Shown one piece after another: positions 1 through 6,727 of a stretch of DNA of 10,325 nucleotides. A program made the translations under genes and the position numbers. The notes under the pieces are model-generated. The model worked only from the letters and a program-made list of their open reading frames with translations. It made no database searches and had not been told where the DNA came from. Where the stretch lies: contig JANXTD010000759.1 in NCBI GenBank assembly GCA_025352585.1, positions 1-10,325 on the forward strand. Reading direction: 5' to 3'. The stretch is from Fimbriiglobus sp. (GTDB lineage: Bacteria > Planctomycetota > Planctomycetia > Gemmatales > Gemmataceae). Every line of letters starts with the position of its first letter. Positions within the stretch are counted from its first letter, which is position 1.

Positions 1-1192
1 CCGCGGCCGCCCGCGGGCCGGGGACCGGCGTGGCGTCCTCGGTCGTCGCGGCGACCCACGACCGCGGCGGCGGGGGGCACAGGCCCAGCGCGAACTGGAG
101 CCGCGACGCCGGCGGCAACTCCCCCGGCGACGGCGGCGGCACCGGCCGGCCGGCCCACGGCGCGAGCGCCTCGGCCACCTCGCCCGGCGTCGAGTAGCGC
201 TCGGCGGGGTCTTTACGCACCATCTTGCGCAGCACCGCGAGCAGCCCGCCGGGCACCCCAGGCCGGTGCGCCTCGACCGGGTCGAACTCGGTCGTGACGT
301 GCAGCCGGAACTTGTCCGCCGGGGTGCCCTCGGCGAACGGGAAGCGGGCGGTCAGCAGGAAGTAGAAGGTGCAGCCCAGCGAGTAGATGTCCGCCCGCGT
401 GTCCACCGCGCTCGAATTCATGGCCTGCTCCGGCGCGATGAACTCGGCGGTGCCCAGCACGTTCTTGGCGTCGAAGCGGCGCGTCAGGTTGCGGTTGCGG
501 GCGGCGTCGAAGTAGCGCGCCAGCCCCAGGTCGAGCAGCTTCACCGTGCCGGCGCGATCGACCATCAGGTTGCCGGGCTTGATGTCGCGGTGGACCAGGC
601 CGCGCTCGTGGGCGTGCTGCAGGCCCAGCGCCGCCTGGCGGACGTACTGCGCCGCGCGGGTCACGTCGAGCGGCCCGAGGATGGCGACGAGCTGGTGCAG
701 GTTCACGCCATCGACGTACTCCATGACCAGGAACGGCCCGTCGGGCGAGAAGTCGGCGTCGAAGGTGCGAGCGATGTTCGGGGCGTCGAGCGCCGCCGCG
801 GCCCGCGCCTCGCGCAGGAAGCGCTCCAAGGCCCCCGGGACCGGGGCGTCGCCGAGGGCCAGGACTTTGACCGCGACGAGCTTCTCGAGCACGAGGTGCT
901 CGCACAGGTAGACGCGGCCCATGCCGCCCTCGCCGACGAGGTCGAGGACCTTGTACTTCTCCGTCAGGAAGAGCGTGCGCGGCCGGCCCAGCAGCAGTTG
1001 TCGGCCCTGGAACGGCGTCAACAGCCCGTCGCGCTGCAACTGCCCGGCCAGCGACTCGGCGGTCGGCGACTCGGCGGTCGGCGACGCGCCCCGCCGCAGC
1101 CGACGCGCGTAGGGGGCGAGTTGCTCGGCGCTGAGCAAGTGACTGCGCTCGATCAGCCGCAGCAGGGCTTCGGGGGTGGAGACCGCGTTCAT
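1..1192 (-). CDS. Hanks-type serine/threonine protein kinase (C-terminus beyond window)
   Basis: Reads from ATG at 1192 down to position 1 without a stop, so 397 residues are visible and the C-terminus is missing. It phosphorylates Ser/Thr on unknown protein targets. Residues 1-75 form an N-terminal segment of the type common before planctomycete kinase domains. The kinase domain spans about 80-345: Gly-rich loop GEGGMG (87-92), AVKV with Lys109, probable helix-C Glu128, HRDIKPGN (201-208, Asp203), DLGLAR (221-226, Asp221) and APEQ (253-256). All catalytic residues are present; the usual DFG is DLG. Residues 350-397 are Pro/Ala-rich, like a linker towards a sensory or membrane part outside the window; no membrane segment is visible. 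It is divergent from the CotH-like gene. GAGG lies 4 nt before the ATG, a short spacing. The kinase call is firm; the target and signal are unknown. Confidence 0.95.
   Translation of the reverse strand, partial: MNAVSTPEALLRLIERSHLLSAEQLAPYARRLRRGASPTAESPTAESLAGQLQRDGLLTPFQGRQLLLGRPRTLFLTEKYKVLDLVGEGGMGRVYLCEHLVLEKLVAVKVLALGDAPVPGALERFLREARAAAALDAPNIARTFDADFSPDGPFLVMEYVDGVNLHQLVAILGPLDVTRAAQYVRQAALGLQHAHERGLVHRDIKPGNLMVDRAGTVKLLDLGLARYFDAARNRNLTRRFDAKNVLGTAEFIAPEQAMNSSAVDTRADIYSLGCTFYFLLTARFPFAEGTPADKFRLHVTTEFDPVEAHRPGVPGGLLAVLRKMVRKDPAERYSTPGEVAEALAPWAGRPVPPPSPGELPPASRLQFALGLCPPPPRSWVAATTEDATPVPGPRAAA
1051..1085. repeat. 15-bp in-frame tandem repeat inside the kinase gene (2.3 copies)
   Basis: The unit GCGACTCGGCGGTCG occurs at 1051-1065 and again at 1066-1080, followed by a partial third copy to 1085. 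In the kinase it encodes a doubled Pro-Thr-Ala-Glu-Ser stretch (about residues 38-47), in the variable segment before the kinase domain. The frame is kept, so it is a length polymorphism rather than a disruption. Confidence 0.8.
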
Positions 1193-1230
1193 GCCGCCTC
1201 GGCGAGAGACTCCGGGGAGCAATGCGTGCA

Positions 1231-1260
1231 AGTCTAGTTGCCCCATCGGGGTTAGCACAA
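1231..1260 (-). promoter_or_regulatory. Candidate sigma70-type promoter for the kinase gene
   Basis: On the minus strand TTGTGC (1260-1255) is followed after 18 bp by TAGACT (1236-1231). Transcription would start about 30 nt before the kinase ATG. The spacer carries a short inverted repeat CCCC-GAT-GGGG (1251-1241), which could be an operator or chance. This rests on consensus resemblance only; planctomycete promoters are poorly defined. Confidence 0.3.
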
Positions 1261-1397
1261 GCATTATCCCCGCTTCACGGAAATCTCAGGAAGTCTTCAC
1301 CGAACCGAAACAATCGTCGCGTATGTTGAATTCCTCCCGCCGCCCAGCGACAATCCCTCAGCGGGACCGCCCCGCCCTTCCCCCGACGAGCCGGACC

Positions 1398-2543
1398 ATG
1401 ACACGCCTGCTGTTGATCGCCCTGCTCGCCGCCGCCGCCCCGTCGCAGGCCCCGGCGCAGGCGGTGCCGGCCGCCGACCCCTCGGCCGACGTGTTCAAGC
1501 CGGTCGGGCCGGTGCCGCGCGTGCGGATCACCCTCGACGAGGCGAACCTCAAATTGATCCGGGACAACCCGAGGAACAACGCGCGTTGTACCGTCAAGAT
1601 CGACGACCAGACGTTTGAAGCGGTCGCCATCCACGTCAAAGGCGCGGCCGGGTCCGGGCGGCCGTGGGACGACAAGCCGGCGCTGACGGTCAACTTCGAC
1701 AAGATCACCAAGGGCCAGAACTGGAAGGGCCTCGACAAGATTCACCTCAACAACTCCGTGCAGGACAGCAGCTACCTCAACGAAATCGTCTGCTCCGAAC
1801 TCGCCGCCGCGATGGGCCTGCCGACGGCGCGGGCCGCGCACGCGGTTGTCGAGTTGAACGGCCGCAAGGTCGGGCTTTACGTCCTGAAGGAGGGCTACAA
1901 CAACGGCTTCGTGCGGCGCAACTTCCCGACGCAGCGGGACGGCAACCTCTACGACGGCGGCTTCCTGACCGACATCGACGGCGACCTCAAGCTCGACGCC
2001 GGCACCGACGTGAAGCGCGCCGACCTGAAGGCGATCGTCAAGGCGTGCCAAACCAATGACGCCAAGAAGCGCTACGAGGAGGTGTCTAAGCTCGTGGACG
2101 TGGACAAGTTCTGCAGCAACGCCGCGCTCCAGATTCTGGGCACCGATTGGGACGGCTACGTCCGCAACCGCAACAACTACCGCGTCTACGTCCCGGCCGG
2201 CGGCAAGGCGGTGTTTATCCCCCACGGCATGGACCAGATGTTCCAGAACCCCGGCGAGCAACTCTGGCACGGCTGGGGCGGCCTCGCCGCGAGGGCGGTC
2301 CTCGACACGCCGGAGGGCAAGAAGAAGACCCTCGAGAAGCTCAAGGAGATGACGGACAAGCACTTCACCCCGGACAAGCTTAACCCGCGCATCGACCTGT
2401 GGGTGAAGCGCGCCAAGGAGGGGTTGGCCGTACAGAACAAGGATTGGGCCAACCAGTTCGAGGGCGAGGCGAAGAACGAGAAGAACCGCCTGAAGGAACG
2501 CTACGACGTGGTCCAGCGCGAGTTGCCGAAGCTGATGAAGTGA
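1398..2543 (+). CDS. Secreted CotH-like (spore-coat kinase fold) protein
   Basis: 381 residues from ATG 1398. That start is chosen because it opens directly on a signal peptide: Arg3, a Leu/Ala core and a likely signal peptidase I site near APAQA (18-22). The frame is open further upstream (ATG at 1176 and 1323) but those add non-signal-like residues. The mature part resembles the CotH family (PF08757), atypical protein kinases with a conserved Lys, a Glu and a DxD/DMD-type metal site. Candidates here are Lys93 in DDKPAL, Glu165 in GLYVLKEG, Asn260 in RNNYRVY and Asp279 in HGMDQMF; GTDWDGY (248-254) is also typical. The last 70 residues are charged and probably helical. Export suggests a cell-surface or periplasmic role; planctomycetes do not make Bacillus-type spores, so a coat role is unlikely. 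No strong Shine-Dalgarno site precedes the start. Family assignment is by motif resemblance; activity is not shown. Confidence 0.82.
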   Translation: MTRLLLIALLAAAAPSQAPAQAVPAADPSADVFKPVGPVPRVRITLDEANLKLIRDNPRNNARCTVKIDDQTFEAVAIHVKGAAGSGRPWDDKPALTVNFDKITKGQNWKGLDKIHLNNSVQDSSYLNEIVCSELAAAMGLPTARAAHAVVELNGRKVGLYVLKEGYNNGFVRRNFPTQRDGNLYDGGFLTDIDGDLKLDAGTDVKRADLKAIVKACQTNDAKKRYEEVSKLVDVDKFCSNAALQILGTDWDGYVRNRNNYRVYVPAGGKAVFIPHGMDQMFQNPGEQLWHGWGGLAARAVLDTPEGKKKTLEKLKEMTDKHFTPDKLNPRIDLWVKRAKEGLAVQNKDWANQFEGEAKNEKNRLKERYDVVQRELPKLMK

Positions 2544-2573
2544 CGGGGGGGGAACTTCGGGCGGCAACGCAGC

Positions 2574-2601
2574 TTCGCGCCAGGCGGCCGCGGCTTACAG
2601 T
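2574..2601 (+). promoter_or_regulatory. Weak candidate promoter abutting the DUF429 start
   Basis: TTCGCG (2574-2579), 16 bp, then TACAGT (2596-2601), which matches TATAAT at four positions. Transcription would begin about at the ATG (2608), giving a leaderless or nearly leaderless mRNA. The -35 match is poor. Confidence 0.22.
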
Positions 2602-2607
2602 GGGGCG

Positions 2608-3465
2608 ATGCCAAGTGTCCGGAACCCGCTGCACGCCCCGCGGGTCGTGTGGGGCGTCGATTACAGCGGGGCCGCGCTCTCGGGCCGCACCGCCTGGTAC
2701 GCCGTCGCCCGCCCTACGACGCGCGGCCGGCTCCGCCTCGACGGCCTCGGCACCCTCGGCGACTTGGCAGGCGGTAACGGCCGCGCCACGGTCAACGCCG
2801 GCCTCGTCGCGGCGATTCGTGCCAGCCGCCGCGCGCTCTGGGCGATCAACTTCCCGTTCGGGTTGCCGTGCGAAGCCCTGCCGGACGGCGTGGCGACCTG
2901 GCCCGGCCAGTTCCGGCACCTCGCCACCTGGGGCGACGCGGCCTACGCCTGGGGCCTCGCCTGCGTCGCCCGGTCGCAGTCGCGGGGTCTGGGGATGCAC
3001 GTCCGCCGCGTGACCGACGCCGCCCAGCGCACGCCCTTCGACGCCTACCACTACCGCATCGTCTACCAGACATTTCACGGCATGCGTGAGGTGCTCGACC
3101 CGCTGCGCCACGACCCCGCGACGTGCGTCCTGCCGTTCCAGCCGCGCAAGCTGGCGACGGCGGCGAGGGTGGTTGTCGAGTCGTGCCCGACGGTCACGTT
3201 GCGGCGGCTGGGGCTGCCTTCGCGCAACTTCAAGCAGCCGGCCGGGGGGCCGCTGACGCCGCTGCGCCGCCGGACGCGCCGGGCGATCCTCGACGGCCTC
3301 GCGGCGTTCATCGACGTGCCGCCCTCACTCGCCCGCCGGGCGATGCGCGACCCCGGTGCCGACGGCCTCGACGCGATCGTGTCGGCCGTCGGGGCGTGGA
3401 CGGTGCGGCGGGCGGGGGTGGCGTTCAGTGGGCGCGTCCGCCGCGAGGGCTGGCACTACGCCTGA
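2608..3465 (+). CDS. DUF429-family protein (predicted RNase H-like fold)
   Basis: 285 residues from ATG 2608. It fits DUF429 (PF04250): an early GVDYSGA motif (16-22) on the first beta strand, NFPFGLP (81-87) in place of the usual D-x-P-x-G segment, VESCPT (190-195) with acidic Glu191, and ADGLDAIVSA (251-260), the D-x-x-DA helix near the C-terminus. The family is predicted to have an RNase H-like fold, but its biochemical role is not established, so no reaction is assigned. No signal peptide or membrane segment is seen, so it should be cytosolic. It starts 64 bp after the CotH-like gene and ends 75 bp before the sugar kinase; nothing shows a functional link to either. GGGG just before the ATG is a poor ribosome site, and a -10-like element sits very close to the start. 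Confidence 0.8.
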   Translation: MPSVRNPLHAPRVVWGVDYSGAALSGRTAWYAVARPTTRGRLRLDGLGTLGDLAGGNGRATVNAGLVAAIRASRRALWAINFPFGLPCEALPDGVATWPGQFRHLATWGDAAYAWGLACVARSQSRGLGMHVRRVTDAAQRTPFDAYHYRIVYQTFHGMREVLDPLRHDPATCVLPFQPRKLATAARVVVESCPTVTLRRLGLPSRNFKQPAGGPLTPLRRRTRRAILDGLAAFIDVPPSLARRAMRDPGADGLDAIVSAVGAWTVRRAGVAFSGRVRREGWHYA

Positions 3466-3502
3466 CGACCTGGCACGCCACGTCGGCGCGGCGGCCACTC
3501 GC

Positions 3503-3508
3503 TATAAC
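3503..3508 (+). promoter_or_regulatory. Candidate -10 element upstream of the ROK sugar kinase gene
   Basis: TATAAC stands out in a very GC-rich 75-bp gap. Transcription would start near 3515, leaving a leader of about 26 nt before ATG 3541. No convincing -35 element lies 16-18 bp upstream. GGGG (3528-3531) may act as a weak Shine-Dalgarno site. If real, this gene can be transcribed apart from the DUF429 gene. Confidence 0.3.
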
Positions 3509-3540
3509 TCCCCTCGGGCACCACCACGGGGTTCGAGCAC

Positions 3541-4533
3541 ATGGGCGACGCGCGGAAGTTTGTCGGGCTGGACGTCGGCGGCACCACGATGAAGGCCGCG
3601 GTCGTGGACGGCGACGGCCGCGCCGCCCCCGCGATCAGCCTGCCGACGCGGCCGGAACGCGGCCAGGACGCCGGCCTCGCCACGATGGCCGAGGCGATCC
3701 GCCGGGCCGCCGCCGCCGCCGGGGTCGCCCTCGACGACGTGACCGCCATCGGGGTCGCCACGCCGGGGATGATGGACATCGAGCGCGGGCTGATCCTCGA
3801 CCCGCCCAACCTCAAGCCGTGGCGCAACCTCGAGGTCCCGCGCCACGTCTCGGCCATGTTCGGCGGCAAGCCGGTCGCCTTCCAGAACGACGCCAACGCC
3901 GCGGCGCTCGGCGAATTCTGGGTCGGCGCGGGCCGCGAGTTCGCCAGCATGGTGCTGTTCACCCTCGGCACCGGCGTCGGCGGCGGCATCGTCCTGGGCG
4001 GCCAGGTCCTCGAAGGGGCGCACAGCCACGGCGGCGAGATCGGCCACCTGCGCATCGAACTCCCGGACCGCGGACGGCTCTGCGGCTGCGGCCGTCGGGG
4101 CTGCCTCGAAGCGTACGCCAGCGCCACCGCGGTCGTGGCCCGCACCCGCGAGACGCTCGAAAACGTCGCCACGCCGTCGGGCTTGCGCCAACTGCTGCAC
4201 GCCGACGACGGCCGGGGGCTGACCTCCGAGGCGATCTTCGACGCCGCCGCGGCCGGGGACGCGGTCGCCCAGAGGGTCGTCGCCGACACCGCCTTCTACC
4301 TCGGCCTCGGGGCGTCGGCGCTGATCGCCACCGTGGACCCCGAGGCGATCGTCTTCGCCGGCGGCATGGTCGCGGCCGGCCCGCCGTTCCTCGACGCCAT
4401 CCGCGCCAACGTCCACCGGTACGCCCTCGACTACCCAGCCGAGCGGGTGACGATCCGCTACGCGACGCTGGGCAGCGACGCCGGCTTCATCGGCGCGGCC
4501 GCCACGGCCAAGGCGCTGGCCGACGCCGCCTGA
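3541..4533 (+). CDS. ROK-family sugar kinase, probable glucokinase
   Basis: 330 residues from ATG 3541, the usual length for a stand-alone ROK kinase with no N-terminal repressor-type helix-turn-helix. It would transfer phosphate from ATP to a hexose C6 hydroxyl in the cytosol. Motifs run in order: phosphate loop DVGGTTMKAAV (11-21), GVATPG (71-76), QNDANAAALGE (115-125) with catalytic Asp117, LGTGVGGGI (142-150), GGEIGH (164-169) with sugar-binding Glu166 and His169, and the ROK zinc motif CGCGRRGCLE (181-190) with Cys181, Cys183 and Cys188 plus His169. VFAGGMVAAG near the C-terminus is the adenosine-binding GG segment. All key residues are present. Glucokinase is the default for this architecture, but fructokinase, N-acetylmannosamine kinase and other hexose specificities share the motifs, so no gene symbol is given. 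There are no sugar transport or regulator genes beside it. Confidence 0.93.
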   Translation: MGDARKFVGLDVGGTTMKAAVVDGDGRAAPAISLPTRPERGQDAGLATMAEAIRRAAAAAGVALDDVTAIGVATPGMMDIERGLILDPPNLKPWRNLEVPRHVSAMFGGKPVAFQNDANAAALGEFWVGAGREFASMVLFTLGTGVGGGIVLGGQVLEGAHSHGGEIGHLRIELPDRGRLCGCGRRGCLEAYASATAVVARTRETLENVATPSGLRQLLHADDGRGLTSEAIFDAAAAGDAVAQRVVADTAFYLGLGASALIATVDPEAIVFAGGMVAAGPPFLDAIRANVHRYALDYPAERVTIRYATLGSDAGFIGAAATAKALADAA

Positions 4534-4602
4534 AAATCCCCTCAAGTCGGGCTGGCACGGCGACGGGCGCGGCGGTATGTCGCGGCCGACGACCCGACTC
4601 CC

Positions 4603-4610
4603 GGAGGGGA
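4603..4610 (+). promoter_or_regulatory. Strong Shine-Dalgarno site deciding the start at 4619
   Basis: GGAGGGGA lies 8 nt before ATG 4619 and downstream of the alternative ATG at 4577. It therefore supports the shorter protein whose first residues form a signal peptide. Confidence 0.75.
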
Positions 4611-4618
4611 CTTCGCCC

Positions 4619-5908
4619 ATGCGCCGCTTACCGCTCGCCGCTTTACTGTGCTGGCTCGCCGCCCCGACTCCCGCCGCCGCCCAGCGCTTCGGCGAGGACC
4701 GGCCCGCCCCCGGCACCCCGGCCGCCGCGCCCGCCCCGAAGCCGGCCCCACCCGCGGCGTTGCCGGACTTCCCGACCGGCCCCGCCGCCCCGACCCGCAC
4801 GCCCAACCGGGTGGCGGCTGCCTCGGTCGCCCCGGTCGCGGTCGAGCCGCCGCACGAGTGGGCGGTGCGCCCCGAGCACGGCGAGTGGCTGATCTGCGTC
4901 AAGAGCTACGTCGGCGACCTGGCCAAGGCGCAGGCGGTCGAACTCGCCGGGCTGATCCGCACGCAGCACAAGGCGGCGGCGTACCTCTTCGAGCGCAACG
5001 CCGAGGACCGCCAGCGCGAGGAGCAGCGGCGGGCCGACTTCCGCGCCGGCAAGGCGGCCGAACTCGCGCCGTTCCTGCAACTCCAGTCGCAGATGAAGGC
5101 CGAGGCGGCGGCGCGGGGCGTCGAGTACGCCGACGTGCCGACGGTCTACCGCATGCCCAAGGTCACCGTCGAGCCGCAGTGGGCCGTCCTGGTCGGCGGC
5201 TTCAAGGACGCCGACACCGCCCGCAAGGCGCTCACCGCCGTGCGCGAGTGGCCAGTGCCGGCGAACGTCCAGCTCATGCAGGCGGCGGTGTCGGACCTGC
5301 CCGGCGACGACGGCAAGATCGTCAGCCAGGGCACCTACATCAACCCCTACCGCAGCGCGATGGTCTTCCCGAACCCGACCGTGCGCCGCGCCCCGCCGCA
5401 GGCCAACGCCGTCGACCCGGCGATCTTCACGCTCAACGCCGAGGAGCCGCTGAGCCTGCTGAAGTGCGAGAAGAGTTGGACGCTGATCGTCAAGGACTTC
5501 ACCGTGCCGGCGACGGTGCAGGGCAAGGGCCAGGAGTCGAGCGTCATGACGCGGCTCTTCCACGGCGACGAGGCGGACAAACTGCTGCACTCGACCGCGC
5601 GGCAGGCGTTCGTGCTGGCGACGGCGCTGCGGAGCGAGTCGATGGAGCGGGCCGCGCGGGCCGCGGCGGCGCACGCCGGCCTGACGCCGCGGCCGCTGGA
5701 GAGTTACATCTTGCACCACCGCACCGGCAGCCGGGTGACGGTCGGCCAGTTCGACGCCCCGGACGACCCGGCGCTGTTGGAGATGCAGCGTCTGCTGTCG
5801 AACATGTACTTCCAGGTGTCGGACAAGACGGCCGGCGGCCTGGTGCGCGGCGAGGACCGCCGCCTGTTCGACGGCATCACCCCGATGCCGATCCCGCGCA
5901 AGCCGTAG
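4619..5908 (+). CDS. Secreted Pro/Ala-rich protein with SPOR-like segments (unknown function)
   Basis: 429 residues from ATG 4619. This start has the best ribosome site in the window, GGAGGGGA (4603-4610) 8 nt upstream, and opens on a signal peptide (Arg2-Arg3, Leu/Ala core, likely cleavage after Ala21 in AAAQ). An in-frame ATG at 4577 lacks both. Residues 27-78 are a Pro/Ala-rich, probably disordered linker. Then come units that start with an aromatic residue and a short beta-like strand followed by a helix: WLICVKSYVG (90-99), WAVLVGGFKDADTARKAL (188-205), WTLIVKDFTV (287-296) and SRVTVGQFDAP (371-381). The second and last resemble SPOR domains (strand, G-x-F, helix with Ala). Residues 125-165 are charged and helical. 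It probably acts in the cell envelope. It follows the sugar kinase by 85 bp with no evident link. SPOR likeness is my reading of the pattern; the precise role is not recognised. Confidence 0.8.
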   Translation: MRRLPLAALLCWLAAPTPAAAQRFGEDRPAPGTPAAAPAPKPAPPAALPDFPTGPAAPTRTPNRVAAASVAPVAVEPPHEWAVRPEHGEWLICVKSYVGDLAKAQAVELAGLIRTQHKAAAYLFERNAEDRQREEQRRADFRAGKAAELAPFLQLQSQMKAEAAARGVEYADVPTVYRMPKVTVEPQWAVLVGGFKDADTARKALTAVREWPVPANVQLMQAAVSDLPGDDGKIVSQGTYINPYRSAMVFPNPTVRRAPPQANAVDPAIFTLNAEEPLSLLKCEKSWTLIVKDFTVPATVQGKGQESSVMTRLFHGDEADKLLHSTARQAFVLATALRSESMERAARAAAAHAGLTPRPLESYILHHRTGSRVTVGQFDAPDDPALLEMQRLLSNMYFQVSDKTAGGLVRGEDRRLFDGITPMPIPRKP

Positions 5909-5940
5909 GGGCCGGCGAGCCAAGGGCGTGAGGGCGTTGG

Positions 5941-5978
5941 AAAAAATCGCGGGGCGGTGCCCCCGCCGATTCGGCGGG
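5941..5978 (-). terminator. Rho-independent terminator-like hairpin, minus-strand direction
   Basis: Read on the minus strand, an inverted repeat CCCGCCG-AAT-CGGCGGG (5978-5962) leads into a second hairpin GGGGC-ACC-GCCCC (5963-5951), then GCGA and six T (5946-5941). GC-rich stem plus T run is the classic layout, and such T runs are rare in this DNA. It would stop transcripts coming leftward from the IS3 remnant or the 471-residue protein gene. Read on the plus strand the 7-bp stem has no T run after it, so it is weaker as a terminator for the secreted protein gene ending at 5908. Confidence 0.55.
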
Positions 5979-6081
5979 CGGTCGCTTTCTCGCCGCGCCT
6001 CCGGGCGGAGTTCCCCCCGATCCTCCAGTCGTGACGCGCCATGACGCTCAGGCCGTGCGCTGACGCCTGCCACAACAGCTC

Positions 6082-6370
6082 CGTCGTCGCGTTCGCCAGC
6101 CCCGGCCGCGGGGCTTTCGCCCGGATGCCCGCCTCGCGCTTCAGTTCCGCCACCGCTTTCTCCGCGCAGGCGTGGCCGCGGGCGTTCGACTCGGCCGCCA
6201 CCTGGGGGCTACCGTAGCGGCCCCGGACCTCGGCGTGGAGCGACCCGATCGCGGCGACCAACGCGCCCCGGCGGCGTAGCACCCCGCCCCGAGACTTCGA
6301 GGGCGTCGCCCATCCAGGCGACCGGCCACTCGGCGAGGTTGTCCTCGACGGAGCGGAAGGTCACGGCGGC
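6082..6370 (-). pseudogene. Decayed IS3-family transposase OrfB N-terminus (frameshifted remnant)
   Basis: From about 6364 leftward one frame reads FRSVEDNLAEWPVAWMGDAL, like the first residues of IS3 OrfB (…PVxxMCRxLGVSxSGYYAW). A second frame then gives GCYAAGAR where GYYAWRxR is expected. A third frame (GTG at 6282) reads LHAEVRGRYGSPQVAAE, then NARGH and ELKREAGIRAK, matching the OrfB HTH_21 segment (LHAxxRGxYGxPRVxAEL…RGHxxxxKxVAxLMREAGIRA). So the OrfB N-terminus survives with one or two frameshifts, and homology fades near 6082. The rve integrase domain with the DDE residues is absent, as is any convincing OrfA. It cannot encode a working transposase. The remnant lies between the secreted protein gene and the 471-residue protein gene, upstream of a terminator-like hairpin in its own direction. 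Confidence 0.72.
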
Positions 6371-6727
6371 GGGCTGGCGAAGTCCGCAACTCGGCGGTGT
6401 CGGTCTTTCGGTTCACGGGTTGCCTCCTCCTCGGGAGTCGACACCGTCAACTTCGGCCCCACCATTCGTCGGGAAGTCCACACGGGCGCACAACCCGAAT
6501 CGCCCTGAACTTCGACCATCCATTTTCCTTGGGGAATCCCGATCGGCCGGGGCCGCGCGGCGGGCAAGGATCCGACGCCGAGCGCGGGTGCGGCGGGGGT
6601 AAGGAGGTGACGGGCCGCAAGCGCACGATCGACGGCGGATGCCCACGGCGGCTGGAATCCCGGCTCGCGAGAGTGAAGTGGACTGCCCTCCAGTTCGGGC
6701 CGCGCTCCGCAGAACGACGGTCCCATG
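6371..6727. other. Intergenic stretch with no supported gene
   Basis: About 357 bp between the IS3 remnant and the stop of the 471-residue protein gene. Open frames on both strands are short, Arg/Pro/Gly-rich and resemble no family I know. GGAGGAGG followed by GTG at 6416 on the minus strand looks like a ribosome site and start, but its frame runs into the frameshifted IS3 remnant, so it may be the start of a disrupted gene. AAGGAGGTGA (6601-6610, plus strand) is a perfect anti-16S match with no start codon at a useful distance. The part around 6460-6540 is visibly less GC-rich than its surroundings. Confidence 0.5.

Noticed and set aside
266..1237. 323-residue open frame on the plus strand across the kinase gene
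   Set aside because: It is antisense to a kinase frame with every catalytic motif; its translation is low-complexity Val/Ala/Arg/Gln, as expected from the complement of high-GC codons.
4553..4581. TGGCAC-N17-TATGTC as promoter of the secreted protein gene, or TGGCAC as a sigma54 -24 element
   Set aside because: The -35 match to sigma70 is poor and no GC-containing -12 element follows at sigma54 spacing.
3123..4892. 589-residue plus-strand frame and 466-residue minus-strand frame (3502-4902) over the sugar kinase
   Set aside because: Both overlap the ROK kinase with its full motif set and are Arg/Gly/Pro-rich shadows produced by GC-rich third positions.
4643..6073. 476-residue minus-strand frame over the secreted protein gene
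   Set aside because: It has a repetitive Arg/Leu/Val composition without domains, while the plus strand has a ribosome site, a signal peptide and normal composition.
6601..6610. AAGGAGGTGA as a ribosome site or as a piece of 16S rRNA 3' end on the opposite strand
   Set aside because: No start codon lies 5-12 nt downstream on the plus strand, and the sequence beside it on the minus strand does not match the conserved 16S 3' region.
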